DNA of 64,000 bases from contig NZ_FOGR01000003.1 of NCBI RefSeq assembly GCF_900111275.1, positions 620,001 through 684,000 on the forward strand, given 5' to 3'. Positions 36,198 through 45,061 of the stretch are shown here, piece by piece. The stretch comes from Rhizobium sp. NFR03 (GTDB taxonomy: Bacteria; Pseudomonadota; Alphaproteobacteria; Rhizobiales; Rhizobiaceae). The stretch's first letter is position 1. Every line of letters starts with the position of its first letter. Below the pieces are notes generated by a model. The model was not told the DNA's origin, made no database searches, and saw nothing but the letters and a program-made list of their open reading frames with translations. The position numbers were made by a program, and so were the translations under genes.

Positions 36198-39100
36198 CTA
36201 CACCGCAAGCAGAGCCTCGCCCGGAAGCCCGAGCGCCACCACCTGCCCTCTCTGCCGCACCCGCACGGCCAACTGGATCTGCCGCGCGCCGAAATCCGCG
36301 ATTTCGTCAGCCAGCGGATAGGCAAACGCGTTGGTGGTCGCCTCCCCCACGCGCAATACCTGGCTGCCCGAGAGGATCTCGACGCGATAGGCTTCCACCG
36401 GCTCGTCAAGCGGCGTTTCCCCGTCCAGCCAGGCATCGGCCGAAACGCGTGCGCAGCGGATCCACCGGAGCGTGAGGTTGCCCCCCGCATCCCGCCGCGC
36501 GCCCAGATGCACCGGCGCAAGCGGTGTTTCCGCGCGCATACCGCCGGCAAAACTGTGTGTCTCCGTCGCCCCCGCAGGCATGCCCCGCGCCTCGACGATC
36601 CAGTTGAGAGCCTGCCCCGCCTCCCCGCCACTCAGGCCCAGCGGCTGCACGGCCGCGTCGAGGATGACGATGGCGGCACCGGTCTGCGCACCCGCCGCCT
36701 GTGCATCCGTGGACCCCCCGAGCCCGCGCAGCAGCCGCGACAACCGCCAGCGTCCGGGCGCGATCTCTTCGGCCAGGCCGAAGCCGAGAATTTCCCACAC
36801 GCCGTTGCGCGACAGCACGGCGATGCGGTTTTCGCCGCCAAACAGCGCGAGGTCGCCGATCGAGGAGAGTTCGCCTGCATAAAGATCGAGCGTGACGGCA
36901 TTCACGCGGTCGAACCGACCGGAAACGCCGGGCGACAGATCCGCGACGAGCGTTCCCATCCGGGCAGGCCGCTCCAGCGACAGCCGCGCCGCATAGCCCT
37001 CGCGCGTCGGCGAGGCCGACAACGTCACCGATGTCCACGGCCGTGCGAAGACCGCCGCCCGCGCAAAGCTCGTCGCGTCCCCATCCGTGTAGCGCGGCAG
37101 GTCCATCAGCTGCACCTGCGGCGCGAAGACAGCGGATGCGCTGTGGCCGTTCGCCGCCACCCGCGCCTGCGGCACGAAGCGGCTGGCGCCGCCCATGACG
37201 ATGCCACGCGCCTCCACCCGGCGCACGTCGCCATCGTCGATCCGCTCGATGACGAAGGTCCCGGACGGTCCTTCAGGCACCGTCACCACGTCCCCCGGCA
37301 TGGGGCCGAGCACGTTCGGCGGCAGCGCGAAGCTCAACTGGCGGCGAGCGGCCTGATGGTCGCGCAGCGCCGCTTCCACGGCATCGGTCGCCGCAGCCTC
37401 GTGCAGCGCGGCCGCCAGCGACAGGCGCAGGATGCGCTCGTTACCGGGCGTGGCCCTGCGCGAGCGGGCGGTCGTCCGCCCATAGTCGCTGCCGGGATCG
37501 AGATGGTCGAGGATGGCCTCGCGGGCATAGTCGCCGGCGTCGCCACGCAGATCCTGCGTCAGGGCGGCGTCCTTCACCTCCGCAAGCGTTTCAAGCGAGG
37601 TCGGCGGTCCCGCCTGCAACAGCCGCGAGCGGAAGACGAGCCGCCCGTTCCGCTCGACCGCATCGATGCCTGCTGCCGCCATCAGCGGCTCCAGCAGGTC
37701 GCGCGCCGACATCTGCTCGGCCTGCACATAGCCACCGATATCGCCGCAGACGAGGTCCGTATCGCCATCCACGAACCGGTGATCCGCAAGAATGGCGGCG
37801 ATCGTGTCGGCCATCGTCGCGGTGCCCAGCCGGCCGTTCAGCCAGTGCCCCACCTGCCAGTTGCGCCCGTCCGCCCAGACATCGAGGGCAGCGGGAAAGG
37901 CCGGCTGCGGCCGCGCGTCCCAGGTCCAGACGAACATATGGTCGGGATCGACGCCATCTTGCGCGTCCGCGCCCTGCCAGAAATCGTGTTGCGCCTCCAG
38001 AAACCGGCGCTGCACCGCATCGCTGCGCCCGCCGCCCGAGAAATACGGAACCGCACTCTCGGAGGATTTCGGATCGGAAAAGACGTTGGGCTGGTTGCCT
38101 CCCTTGTCGATCGCCGGACAGCCCGTTTCGGTAAACCAGACCGGCTTCATGCGCGGCACCCAGGCCGTCGGCACCGCCTGCTCGACGCCGCCGATACGCT
38201 CGTGATGTGCATGCGCCCACCACGCGCCGATGTCCTTGACGCGAAACACCCACGGTTTGCCCGCAAGCCCGTCGGAGATAGCGCTGCGCCGGCGGGCGCT
38301 CCGGTCCGCCGGGCTGGCATAATACCAGTCGAACCCTTCTCCCGCGGCGTTCATTGCCCGCAACACGGCCCCGTCCTCCGGCGTCCGCTGTCCGTCCGGG
38401 TTGCCCTCCGCGACATCCCCGTCCCGCCAGTCCGACAGCGGCATGTAATTGTCGATCCCGACCGCGTCGATCGCGGGCGATGCCCAGAGCGGATCGAGAT
38501 GGAAGTGGACATCGCCCGAGCCGTCGTCCGGGTGATACCCAAAATACTCGCTCCAGTCGGCCGCATAGGTCAGCCGCGTTGCCGGCCCCACGGTCGCGCG
38601 CACATCCTGCGCCAGCACCGTCAGCGCTTCCACGAAGGGAAACCGCCGCGCCCCGTCGCGCAGCGTCGTCAGGCCGCGAAGTTCCGAGCCGATGATGAAG
38701 CCATCCACGCCGCCCGCATCCCGCGCCAGCCGCGCATAATGCAGCACGAAGGCGCGATACCGCCCGTCCGCGCTACCGGAGCCCCCATCGCCCGATACGA
38801 TGCCCGCACCGCAAAACGCAGATATTTCCCCGCGCACAGCCGGCGTCCCCTCGGTGCTCCCCGGCCCACCCGGCGCCACGGCGGTGGTGATCCGCCCGCG
38901 CCAGGGATACGCCGCCTGACGCACATCGCCATAGGGATCCGGCAGGGTGTTGGCGGCGGAAATGTCCATCATCACGAAGGGATAGAGGAAGACCTCCAGC
39001 CCCCTCGCCTTGAGATCGGCGATCGCCGCCACGACGCTGCGGTCGGAGGGCGTGCCCCCATAGGCAGGGCCTCCGCCATCGCTGCTGACGAGATGCGCCT

Positions 39101-40022
39101 CACCGCGCTCGATACCTGCGACAGACCACGCACTGCTCTCCCGCCCGCGCTCGCGCGTCTCCACGCCGGGACGTATCCGGCACTCCCCGGCGCGCAGATC
39201 CGTGCCGAACCAGGAGACGACCAGCGCCACGCGCTTGAGGTTCGGGCACAGCGCCTGCAGCTCGTCCAGCGAGGCCTGCCAGTCCGTTTCGCCGTGAAAG
39301 ACGTTGCGGTTGACGATGCGGGCCTCCCCCGGCCCGGTTTTTTCCTCCACCGGCGCCGGGTCGTAGCCATGCTCCGTCGCGCCGGGAATAATGGTCACGG
39401 CGCGGATCTGTCGCTCCAGCCGGCCGACGGGGCGGATGACCTCGACATGCAGCAGCGGAATCCGGTTGCCGTAAGGTCCGAGCGGCAGCCGCTCGAAGAC
39501 GACATAGGCAAGGCCGCGATAGGCCGGCGTCTCGCCCGCCGCCTGCTTCGCCGCGATCAGCGGGTCGGGCGCCTGGCTCTCGGCTCCGGTGTGAAGGCGC
39601 ATCTCGACGGTGGACAGATCGAGTTCGCGCCCATCGGCCCAGACGCGCCTGATCCCGGCGATCGGCCCTTCGCAGAGCCCGAGCGCGATGTTCGCGAAAT
39701 AGCGGAAGGTCTCCACCCTCGGCCCGCTCGCCTTGCCGCCCTGCCGCTCGCGATGCACCTGCTCCTCGAAACGCGTCGCCCAGATCAGCGTCCCCCCGAT
39801 CCGCATCGTGCCGTAGACGCGCGGGATCGCCGTGCCCTCTTCCGCCCCGGGCACGCGGGCGTCGCCGAGCCGCGCCCCGGTTACGGTCGTCATGCCGTTT
39901 ATGATCGAGCGGTCGATGACCGAGCCTGCCAGCGCACCGGCCGCACGGCCGACGATCGCGCCCAGCGGCCCGAACACGCTGCCCAGCGCTGCACCCGCCG
40001 CCTGCAGAAGAATGGTCGCCAT
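36198..40022 (-). CDS. GTA baseplate multidomain protein (gp15, host-specificity protein)
   Basis: A 1274-residue protein, the size of RcGTA gp15. The N-terminus has glycine-rich hydrophobic helices (ALGSVFGPLGAIVGRAAGAL). The central part is a TIM-barrel-like domain with FIIGSELRGLTTLRDG and WFTETGCPAIDKGGNQPN. Phage-tail-III-like regions follow. It forms the baseplate hub and receptor-binding end of the tail. The ATG at 40022 is chosen; the longer open frame upstream overlaps gp14 entirely. It is the last gene of the cluster. Confidence 0.93.
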   Translation of the reverse strand: MATILLQAAGAALGSVFGPLGAIVGRAAGALAGSVIDRSIINGMTTVTGARLGDARVPGAEEGTAIPRVYGTMRIGGTLIWATRFEEQVHRERQGGKASGPRVETFRYFANIALGLCEGPIAGIRRVWADGRELDLSTVEMRLHTGAESQAPDPLIAAKQAAGETPAYRGLAYVVFERLPLGPYGNRIPLLHVEVIRPVGRLERQIRAVTIIPGATEHGYDPAPVEEKTGPGEARIVNRNVFHGETDWQASLDELQALCPNLKRVALVVSWFGTDLRAGECRIRPGVETRERGRESSAWSVAGIERGEAHLVSSDGGGPAYGGTPSDRSVVAAIADLKARGLEVFLYPFVMMDISAANTLPDPYGDVRQAAYPWRGRITTAVAPGGPGSTEGTPAVRGEISAFCGAGIVSGDGGSGSADGRYRAFVLHYARLARDAGGVDGFIIGSELRGLTTLRDGARRFPFVEALTVLAQDVRATVGPATRLTYAADWSEYFGYHPDDGSGDVHFHLDPLWASPAIDAVGIDNYMPLSDWRDGDVAEGNPDGQRTPEDGAVLRAMNAAGEGFDWYYASPADRSARRRSAISDGLAGKPWVFRVKDIGAWWAHAHHERIGGVEQAVPTAWVPRMKPVWFTETGCPAIDKGGNQPNVFSDPKSSESAVPYFSGGGRSDAVQRRFLEAQHDFWQGADAQDGVDPDHMFVWTWDARPQPAFPAALDVWADGRNWQVGHWLNGRLGTATMADTIAAILADHRFVDGDTDLVCGDIGGYVQAEQMSARDLLEPLMAAAGIDAVERNGRLVFRSRLLQAGPPTSLETLAEVKDAALTQDLRGDAGDYAREAILDHLDPGSDYGRTTARSRRATPGNERILRLSLAAALHEAAATDAVEAALRDHQAARRQLSFALPPNVLGPMPGDVVTVPEGPSGTFVIERIDDGDVRRVEARGIVMGGASRFVPQARVAANGHSASAVFAPQVQLMDLPRYTDGDATSFARAAVFARPWTSVTLSASPTREGYAARLSLERPARMGTLVADLSPGVSGRFDRVNAVTLDLYAGELSSIGDLALFGGENRIAVLSRNGVWEILGFGLAEEIAPGRWRLSRLLRGLGGSTDAQAAGAQTGAAIVILDAAVQPLGLSGGEAGQALNWIVEARGMPAGATETHSFAGGMRAETPLAPVHLGARRDAGGNLTLRWIRCARVSADAWLDGETPLDEPVEAYRVEILSGSQVLRVGEATTNAFAYPLADEIADFGARQIQLAVRVRQRGQVVALGLPGEALLAV

Positions 40023-40027
40023 GAAAC

Positions 40028-40504
40028 TTAAACCTTCTCGGGAAAGCGGAAGACGCCGGCAATGCGCCGCCGCCACGAAGGCACCAGCGCCGACTCCACG
40101 ACGCTTGCCTGTTCGTAAGCATGGATGAAGCGCGCCGTGCCGGGAGCATCGAGCGCGCTTAGAATGCCCGCATGCTTGGCCGGCATTCCCAGCCGCCAGC
40201 GAAAAAGGATGAGGTCGCCCGGCAGCATCGCACAGAGGTCGACGGGCGGCCCCATCGCACGCGTTGCCGCGTCCCACAGCCGGTCCTCCCCGCTCCGTTC
40301 CGCCCAGTCCGGCCGGTAGGGCGGCGGCGTCTCCGGTTCCGCGCCGTGAATGTCGCGCCAGATGCCGCGCACCAGCCCCAGGCAGTCGCAGCCCACACCC
40401 TTCAGGCTCGCCTGATGCCGGTAGGGCGTGCCGAGCCAGTCCCGCGCAGCAGTCAACACCTGATCGCGCATGGAACGTTCATGGAAACAACGGCCGTCCG
40501 TCAT
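40028..40504 (-). CDS. GTA NlpC/P60-family peptidase (gp14)
   Basis: A 158-residue cell-wall peptidase. The catalytic Cys41 lies in GVGCDCLGLVRG, and the catalytic His in PAKHAGIL. LPGDLILFRW is the usual strand after the active-site groove. In RcGTA, gp14 is part of the tail tip and helps penetrate peptidoglycan of the recipient. The ATG at 40504 has a GGGGAG 7 bases upstream; starting there the gene overlaps gp13 by 26 bp. An ATG at 40471 is possible but has no ribosome site. Confidence 0.9.
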   Translation of the reverse strand: MTDGRCFHERSMRDQVLTAARDWLGTPYRHQASLKGVGCDCLGLVRGIWRDIHGAEPETPPPYRPDWAERSGEDRLWDAATRAMGPPVDLCAMLPGDLILFRWRLGMPAKHAGILSALDAPGTARFIHAYEQASVVESALVPSWRRRIAGVFRFPEKV

Positions 40505-41366
40505 GCACTGTCTCCCCATCCGCATAGCCATAGGAAAAGTCGCTGCCCGGCATGTGCGGGAAGCCGCGAAAGTTGAGCGCGTTGTCGAAACGGTCGCGGC
40601 AGGTGGCAAAGCTCTTGTCGCACCCCATGGTCACGATGAACGTGTCCCCCGCAGACAGCGGCACCGGCGGCGGCAGCCACAACACCAGCCGCGCGGTGCT
40701 CACGCCATTCTCAACCGTGTGATCCTCGACATCGCAGGTCCATCCCGCGTTCGCCCCGCTTGTCATGCGGACGAGCCCGTAGCGATAGGCACCAGCCGCC
40801 GCCGAAAGACCGGACACGAGCAGCCCGACATCCCCGGCAACCTCCATGATCACGCCCGTCCCGGTCCGCCCGGCAAGGCTCGCGCCGCATCGTGCATCTC
40901 CGAAGGCCGCATCGCACCGCCGCCCGTAGCTGCGGCCCTGCACCGCGCCCAGCCGGTGCGTCAGGCTGCGAAGCTCGGCGCGAAAGGCGCCGCCAGCCCG
41001 CGTGACCTCGCCGATATCCTGCACGGTCAACAGCACATGCTGCTCGGGCGCCTGCCAGTTGACCAGAAACTGCTCCACCCGCGCGCCGTCGTAACGCCCC
41101 GCCGCTACATCGACCTCGCTGATGGCGGCGTTCGAAAATCCGCCGGCCACCTCGCCGGCATCCGCCGCCAGCCCTGCCGCCGCTTCCGTCTCGCTTGCCC
41201 GAAATCCGCTCGCCGCCAGAAAATCGGTCCCCGCAAAACGGAGATCGCGGTCATGCTCGGTAAAGCCGATAACAACGCCATCTTGCCGCGTCACCCGCCA
41301 GCCATGGCATACCGTCGTCGCATCGCCGGCCAGATGTGCCGCCAGCGCGTCCGGAATTTCCCTCAT
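40479..41366 (-). CDS. GTA tail protein gp13 (DUF2163)
   Basis: A 295-residue protein of the DUF2163 family. The N-terminus reads AHLAGDATTVCHGWRVTRQD, followed by GFTEHDRDLRF. The C-terminal part has cysteines in CGASLAGRTG and GCDKSFATCRDRFDNALNF, which match the iron-sulfur-containing hub protein of GTA tails. The start overlaps the gp12 stop by 4 bp. Confidence 0.92.
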   Translation of the reverse strand: MREIPDALAAHLAGDATTVCHGWRVTRQDGVVIGFTEHDRDLRFAGTDFLAASGFRASETEAAAGLAADAGEVAGGFSNAAISEVDVAAGRYDGARVEQFLVNWQAPEQHVLLTVQDIGEVTRAGGAFRAELRSLTHRLGAVQGRSYGRRCDAAFGDARCGASLAGRTGTGVIMEVAGDVGLLVSGLSAAAGAYRYGLVRMTSGANAGWTCDVEDHTVENGVSTARLVLWLPPPVPLSAGDTFIVTMGCDKSFATCRDRFDNALNFRGFPHMPGSDFSYGYADGETVHDGRPLFP

Positions 41367-42004
41367 GGCCGGATCTCCACCAGCGGAATGGTCGGGATGC
41401 GACCCGCCTGAAACTGCGCGAGGTCCACGTCGATCCGGTCGGTGTCGAACCGCACGGGCACATCGAACTCGAAACCCGCCCGCACCAAAGCCCCCGCAGG
41501 CGGCACATGGCCGGGCGCAAACGTCACGATGCCCGTGGTCACGTCCAGCGTCACATGCTCTCCCGCCACCTCAGCGCCATTCACCGAGATCAGCAGTGTT
41601 CCCGCCGCCGGCTTCACGATATCGCGCACCGTGCCGCCACCGGCATCCGCATAGGTCTTGGTCAGCTGGAAGCGCGCCGTCGCCCCATCGCCGGCGCCGA
41701 TCACCTGATCGCTCGCCGTGACCGCCCGACCGGGCGTGCCCGAACGAAAATCCACCGGATCGCGGAAGCGAAACCCGTGCAGCTGCCCGGATCGCGCCTC
41801 GAAGAAAGCGAGAACCGCGTAGAGGTCGTCGATCTCGCGGATGCCGGACCCGGCATCATAGTGCCGCCGCGCGTCCCGCCAGCGGTTGTTGCGGTTCTCC
41901 CGCCCGTTCGACAGGCTGACGATATCGGTGCGGCGCACCGGCCCGCCGCTGGTGCCCAGCGCCAGCCGCATCGGAAACCGCACCTCGTGAAATCCCTGAT
42001 CCAT
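41363..42004 (-). CDS. GTA distal tail protein gp12 (DUF2460/TIGR02217)
   Basis: A 213-residue protein. It shows the TIGR02217 pattern: FHEVRFPMRLALGTSGGPVR, then a strongly basic RENRNNRWRDARRHYDAG and FFEARSGQLHGFRFRDPVDF. It forms the distal tail ring joining the tube to the baseplate. An AAAGGGAAAG ribosome site precedes the ATG. Confidence 0.93.
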   Translation of the reverse strand: MDQGFHEVRFPMRLALGTSGGPVRRTDIVSLSNGRENRNNRWRDARRHYDAGSGIREIDDLYAVLAFFEARSGQLHGFRFRDPVDFRSGTPGRAVTASDQVIGAGDGATARFQLTKTYADAGGGTVRDIVKPAAGTLLISVNGAEVAGEHVTLDVTTGIVTFAPGHVPPAGALVRAGFEFDVPVRFDTDRIDVDLAQFQAGRIPTIPLVEIRP

Positions 42005-42016
42005 GGACTTTCCCTT

Positions 42017-42604
42017 TCAAACGCCGCGCCGCCCGCGCCCGACGGTGCGGGTCAGCATGGCGGCAATCTGCCCTTCCGAGCGTCGAAAGCTGTCGGCATC
42101 GCTCGCGGTCACGTTGAACACGACGTTCGGCGCGCCGCCCATCAAGCCGCCCGCACTTACCCCCGTCCCGCCGCTCGCCTGCCCCGCGACCGACGAGCCC
42201 CCGCCGGCCGCTGCACCTCCACCGGAAAGCCCCTGAAGAAAGCGCGGGGTGCCAAGGCTTCCCCCCTCTGAAAACGGCGCCACGGCACGTCCGCCGGACG
42301 CGCCGCCCATGTCCTTGGGCAGCCCTTGCGCCAGTCCGTCGAACACCGTGCCGATCCCCGTGGAAACCACATCCTGCAACGGCTTCAGCCCGGCAGACAG
42401 CGCGATATCGACCAGCCGGAGCCCCGTGCTCTTCAGAATATCGTCAAGCCCCCGGCCTCCGCGCACCGCGCTCGAAAGCGCGCCCGTGAGTGCCGAACCG
42501 AACCGCCCGGCGCTGCGCTCCAGATCGGAAAGCACCGCATCCAGCGCCTTCCCCTCCGCGATCATCGCCGGGAAGGTGCCGCCCGTGTCCGCCTCATCCG
42601 CCAT
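42017..42604 (-). CDS. GTA tail tape-measure protein gp11
   Basis: A 195-residue protein. The N-terminal half is helical (LDAVLSDLERSAGRFGSALTG and GLDDILKSTGLRLVDIALS). The second half is rich in Gly, Ala and Ser, then ends with VVFNVTASDADSFRRSEGQI, a conserved GTA tape-measure terminal motif. It sets tail length, and the short size fits a short tail. The ATG at 42604 has a GGAGG five bases before it; a start at 42625 is less likely. Confidence 0.88.
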   Translation of the reverse strand: MADEADTGGTFPAMIAEGKALDAVLSDLERSAGRFGSALTGALSSAVRGGRGLDDILKSTGLRLVDIALSAGLKPLQDVVSTGIGTVFDGLAQGLPKDMGGASGGRAVAPFSEGGSLGTPRFLQGLSGGGAAAGGGSSVAGQASGGTGVSAGGLMGGAPNVVFNVTASDADSFRRSEGQIAAMLTRTVGRGRRGV

Positions 42605-42605
42605 A

Positions 42606-42779
42606 TCAGCCTCCATCGCCCTCATCGTCCGGAAATTGCATCATCATTCGGGAGAGCCCTGCCCTGTCAGGCGCAGCACCGTGTTTCGTCACGAGCCCCA
42701 GCGCCGCCGCCAACTCGCGCGGGGTCATCCGCCAGAAATCGCGTGCCGGCAGCCGCAGACGGGAGAGGCCGGCTTCCAT
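42606..42779 (-). CDS. GTA tail assembly chaperone-like small protein (gp10.1)
   Basis: A short frame reading MEAGLSRLRLPARDFWRMT, then PRELAAALGL, ending at TGA 42606-42608. The R-L-x-P-x-x-F-W-x-M-T-P-R-E-L-A-A-A pattern is that of the phage tail assembly chaperone gene between gp10 and gp11. Codons before the ATG continue in frame as PFPWEAA, a stretch that I recall as part of this family, with no ATG or GTG upstream before a stop. The true start may thus be a non-standard codon, such as the CTG at 42839 overlapping the gp10 stop. It overlaps no other real gene and ends beside the gp11 start. Confidence 0.75.
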   Translation of the reverse strand: MEAGLSRLRLPARDFWRMTPRELAAALGLVTKHGAAPDRAGLSRMMMQFPDDEGDGG

Positions 42780-42835
42780 GGCCGCCTCCCAGGGAAAGGG
42801 CGCCGGAGCCGCCCAATCCTCGCCGTCTGCGGCCG

Positions 42836-43207
42836 TCAGGGGTCCGGCGCGGTCTGCCCGTCGCCCGGTTCACCGCCGAAGGCTGCCGTCAGCAGTTCGC
42901 CCACCAGCCGCGCCAGGCCCGCCAGTCCGTCCTCGACGCACATGCCGGCGACATCCTCGTCGGACACGATGTTGCCGCCGCCGCGCAGCCCCGCGGCGAG
43001 GATCGCGATCAGATCCTCCGCCTTCAGCCCGCCCGCCAGAAACCGTCGTGCGAGGGCAGCAAGACTATCTGCCGCAAAGGCGGTTTCCAGTTCGGCAAGA
43101 CTGCCGAGCGTCAGGCAGAGGATGCGTCGCTCGCCGTCGATCACGGCCTCCACCTCGCCACGGTGCCGGTTCGCGCGCCCGGTCACGCTTTTGTCGCGCG
43201 GTCGCAT
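42836..43207 (-). CDS. GTA tail protein gp10 (GTA TAC family)
   Basis: A 123-residue protein matching the GTA tail assembly chaperone family. Typical features are the basic start RGEVEAVIDGERRILCLTLG, SLAELETAFAADSLAALARR and LIAILAAGLRGGGN. Its ATG overlaps the gp9 stop by one base (TGATG), so translation is coupled. It probably coats the tape-measure protein during tail assembly. Confidence 0.88.
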   Translation of the reverse strand: MRPRDKSVTGRANRHRGEVEAVIDGERRILCLTLGSLAELETAFAADSLAALARRFLAGGLKAEDLIAILAAGLRGGGNIVSDEDVAGMCVEDGLAGLARLVGELLTAAFGGEPGDGQTAPDP

Positions 43208-43614
43208 CAGGCCACCACGAAGCTGAGAGGGCCGGCCGATTCCAGCGCCGCCTCGAACTGCACTTCGCCGTTGTACTGCCCGGTATAGTCCAGCGTCGTC
43301 AGCTGGAAGAGGCCGCTCACCGTGCCGAAATCCGGAATGATCACCTGCCAGGTGAGGATCGCGCCCGAGAAGAAGGTCGAGCGCACCAGCGCATCGGAGG
43401 CCTGATCCTTGAACAGTCCCGCGCCGGCAATCGATGCGCGCTGCACGCCTGCCCCGCCCAGAAGCTCGCGCCAGCGTCCACCGGATTCCGCGTCGGTCAC
43501 ATCGACCGTTTCCGCATTGAATGCCAGTCGCTTGGACCGAAGCCCGGCCACGGTCGTAAACCCGCTGCCGTTCTCGATCTTCAGCAGAATGTCCTTGCCC
43601 TTCTGCGCCACCAT
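43207..43614 (-). CDS. GTA major tail tube protein gp9 (TP901-1 family)
   Basis: A 135-residue protein. The N-terminus VAQKGKDILLKIENGSGFTT and the segment AETVDVTDAESGGRWRELL are characteristic of the phage major tail protein family. It polymerises to form the tail tube. A GGAAGGA ribosome site precedes the ATG. Confidence 0.93.
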   Translation of the reverse strand: MVAQKGKDILLKIENGSGFTTVAGLRSKRLAFNAETVDVTDAESGGRWRELLGGAGVQRASIAGAGLFKDQASDALVRSTFFSGAILTWQVIIPDFGTVSGLFQLTTLDYTGQYNGEVQFEAALESAGPLSFVVA

Positions 43615-43674
43615 CGGCTTTTCCTTCCTGTCTTCGTTCTGTTGGTTGCATCCGGTCCGGCACGGTTCGCCGGT

Positions 43675-44082
43675 TCAGCCCATCGGCTCCGTCACCGCCC
43701 GAAACCGCATCACCGCCACATGCCCCCGCACGTCCCCGTCACGCGCCGTTCGCGTGGCCTCATGCCGCAGGTTCACCAGATGATGGCCGGCAAGCGGGAG
43801 GCCCGCATCGTGCAGCAGCGCCCGCACGCGGCCCGCAATCTCCTGCACCGCAAGGTTGCCGCCCTCGGGCCCACGCGCCTCGATCGTCATCGCATGCTCT
43901 TCGCCCGGCTCGCTCGCCGTCGACCAGTCGCGGCTCTCGATGCCGGCAAGGCGCAGATACGGGTGCTTTGCGCCCTCCAGCAGCCGGTCGTGGATGCCGC
44001 CATCCCCGAGGGCCGCCACAAGGGCCGCATCGCCCGAAAGCCTCGCAAAGACCGCGGCCTGAAGCGCGTTTCCCGCACTCAT
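43675..44082 (-). CDS. GTA tail terminator protein gp8 (DUF3168)
   Basis: A 135-residue DUF3168 protein. It starts SAGNALQAAVFARLSGDAAL, has YLRLAGIESRDWSTA and ends with HLVNLRHEATRTARDGDVRG and VMRFRAVTEP. The protein caps the tail tube. The ATG at 44082 has GGGAG 7 bases before it and overlaps the gp7 stop by 4 bp. Confidence 0.9.
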   Translation of the reverse strand: MSAGNALQAAVFARLSGDAALVAALGDGGIHDRLLEGAKHPYLRLAGIESRDWSTASEPGEEHAMTIEARGPEGGNLAVQEIAGRVRALLHDAGLPLAGHHLVNLRHEATRTARDGDVRGHVAVMRFRAVTEPMG

Positions 44083-44414
44083 GTCAGCGTCTCCCGGCAG
44101 CGGCACACGAGGTAGCGCCGCGTTTCGTCCGGATCGAACGCCGACAGGATCACAAACAGCCGCGCTCCCTTGCGAAACCGCATGCCGGCGGACACGTCGG
44201 CGCGATGCCGTATCCAGACGTCATGCTCGACATCGCCAAACGCCTCGTTGCCCCGCTCGCCCGTCAGTGCCACACGCGGCTCGATCAGCGTCCAGAGCGC
44301 GCCGGCGCTGTCGAATATCCGCGAAATGCCGCCCTGCCCGTCCGGCGTGTCCACCGGCATTTCCAGCTCCATCCGCGCCGTCATGCGGCCGGGGTCTATC
44401 GTGTCGGTGCGCAT
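44079..44414 (-). CDS. GTA head-tail adaptor/head closure protein gp7
   Basis: A 111-residue protein of the phage head closure family. It has the usual layout: GRMTARMELEMPVDTPDGQG, LWTLIEPRVAL, VWIRHRADVSAGMRF and a C-terminal strand RRYLVCRCRET. It joins the portal/connector to the tail. It starts 2 bases after the gp6 stop. Confidence 0.88.
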   Translation of the reverse strand: MRTDTIDPGRMTARMELEMPVDTPDGQGGISRIFDSAGALWTLIEPRVALTGERGNEAFGDVEHDVWIRHRADVSAGMRFRKGARLFVILSAFDPDETRRYLVCRCRETLT

Positions 44415-44416
44415 GG

Positions 44417-44986
44417 TCAGAGCCTCATCCGCCGAAAGGGTGCGACCAGCCGGTCGTAACCGGCCGGCACGTCCGCCGGCTGGTCGCCGGGGGCGACGGC
44501 ACCGCGATAGGCGTAGAGCAGCGTCAGATGCGTGAGCAGCGCCCGCTTCAGCGACGCCGGAACCTCGGCCCCGGTCGTTCCGAAGCCGGCCGTAAAGTCG
44601 ATCTCGACGCCGTTCACCGCCCGCGCCGTCTCCAGCCCCGCCGGCAAGCTGAGCCGGGCCGGAAGCGCCGCGCCATCCAGCACGAACCCCGTCATATCGG
44701 CCTCGAACGGCGCGCCCAGCGCATCGTATCCGGTGATCGTCTCGATGCTGACGATGGGCCCCCGCCCGATCTCCAGCACGCGCCCCTCCGGCCAGGCGTC
44801 GAGGTAGAGGCGGAAGGCGCGGGTGATCAGCACGAGGCCGGTCGTCCGTTCCAGATGTTCGCGCACCGTGGTGATGAGGTCGGCGATCACGGCATCGTCG
44901 GCCGTGTCGTCGACGCGCAGATGCGCCCGCGCTTCGGCAAGCGTCAACGGCTCGCCCACCGGCGGCGCCAGTTCGGCAATGGTCAT
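44417..44986 (-). CDS. GTA head-tail connector protein gp6
   Basis: A 189-residue protein of the phage gp6-like connector family. Typical segments: EPLTLAEARAHLRVDDTADD at the N-terminus and IADLITTVREHLERTTGLVL. The C-terminal part has VEIDFTAGFGTTGAEVPASL, followed by LLTHLTLLYAYR. It forms a ring beneath the portal. Confidence 0.92.
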   Translation of the reverse strand: MTIAELAPPVGEPLTLAEARAHLRVDDTADDAVIADLITTVREHLERTTGLVLITRAFRLYLDAWPEGRVLEIGRGPIVSIETITGYDALGAPFEADMTGFVLDGAALPARLSLPAGLETARAVNGVEIDFTAGFGTTGAEVPASLKRALLTHLTLLYAYRGAVAPGDQPADVPAGYDRLVAPFRRMRL

Positions 44987-45061
44987 GGATGTCTCCGGTC
45001 TGGAAGGTCAGAGGAAGCATGACCGGCAGGCAACGCCCGCCGGCCCGAAACGCCGGGAAGG

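Noticed and set aside
36075-40031. 1318-codon open frame antisense to the GTA baseplate gene
   Set aside because: Arg/Pro/His-rich composition typical of antisense frames in GC-rich DNA; no domains seen.
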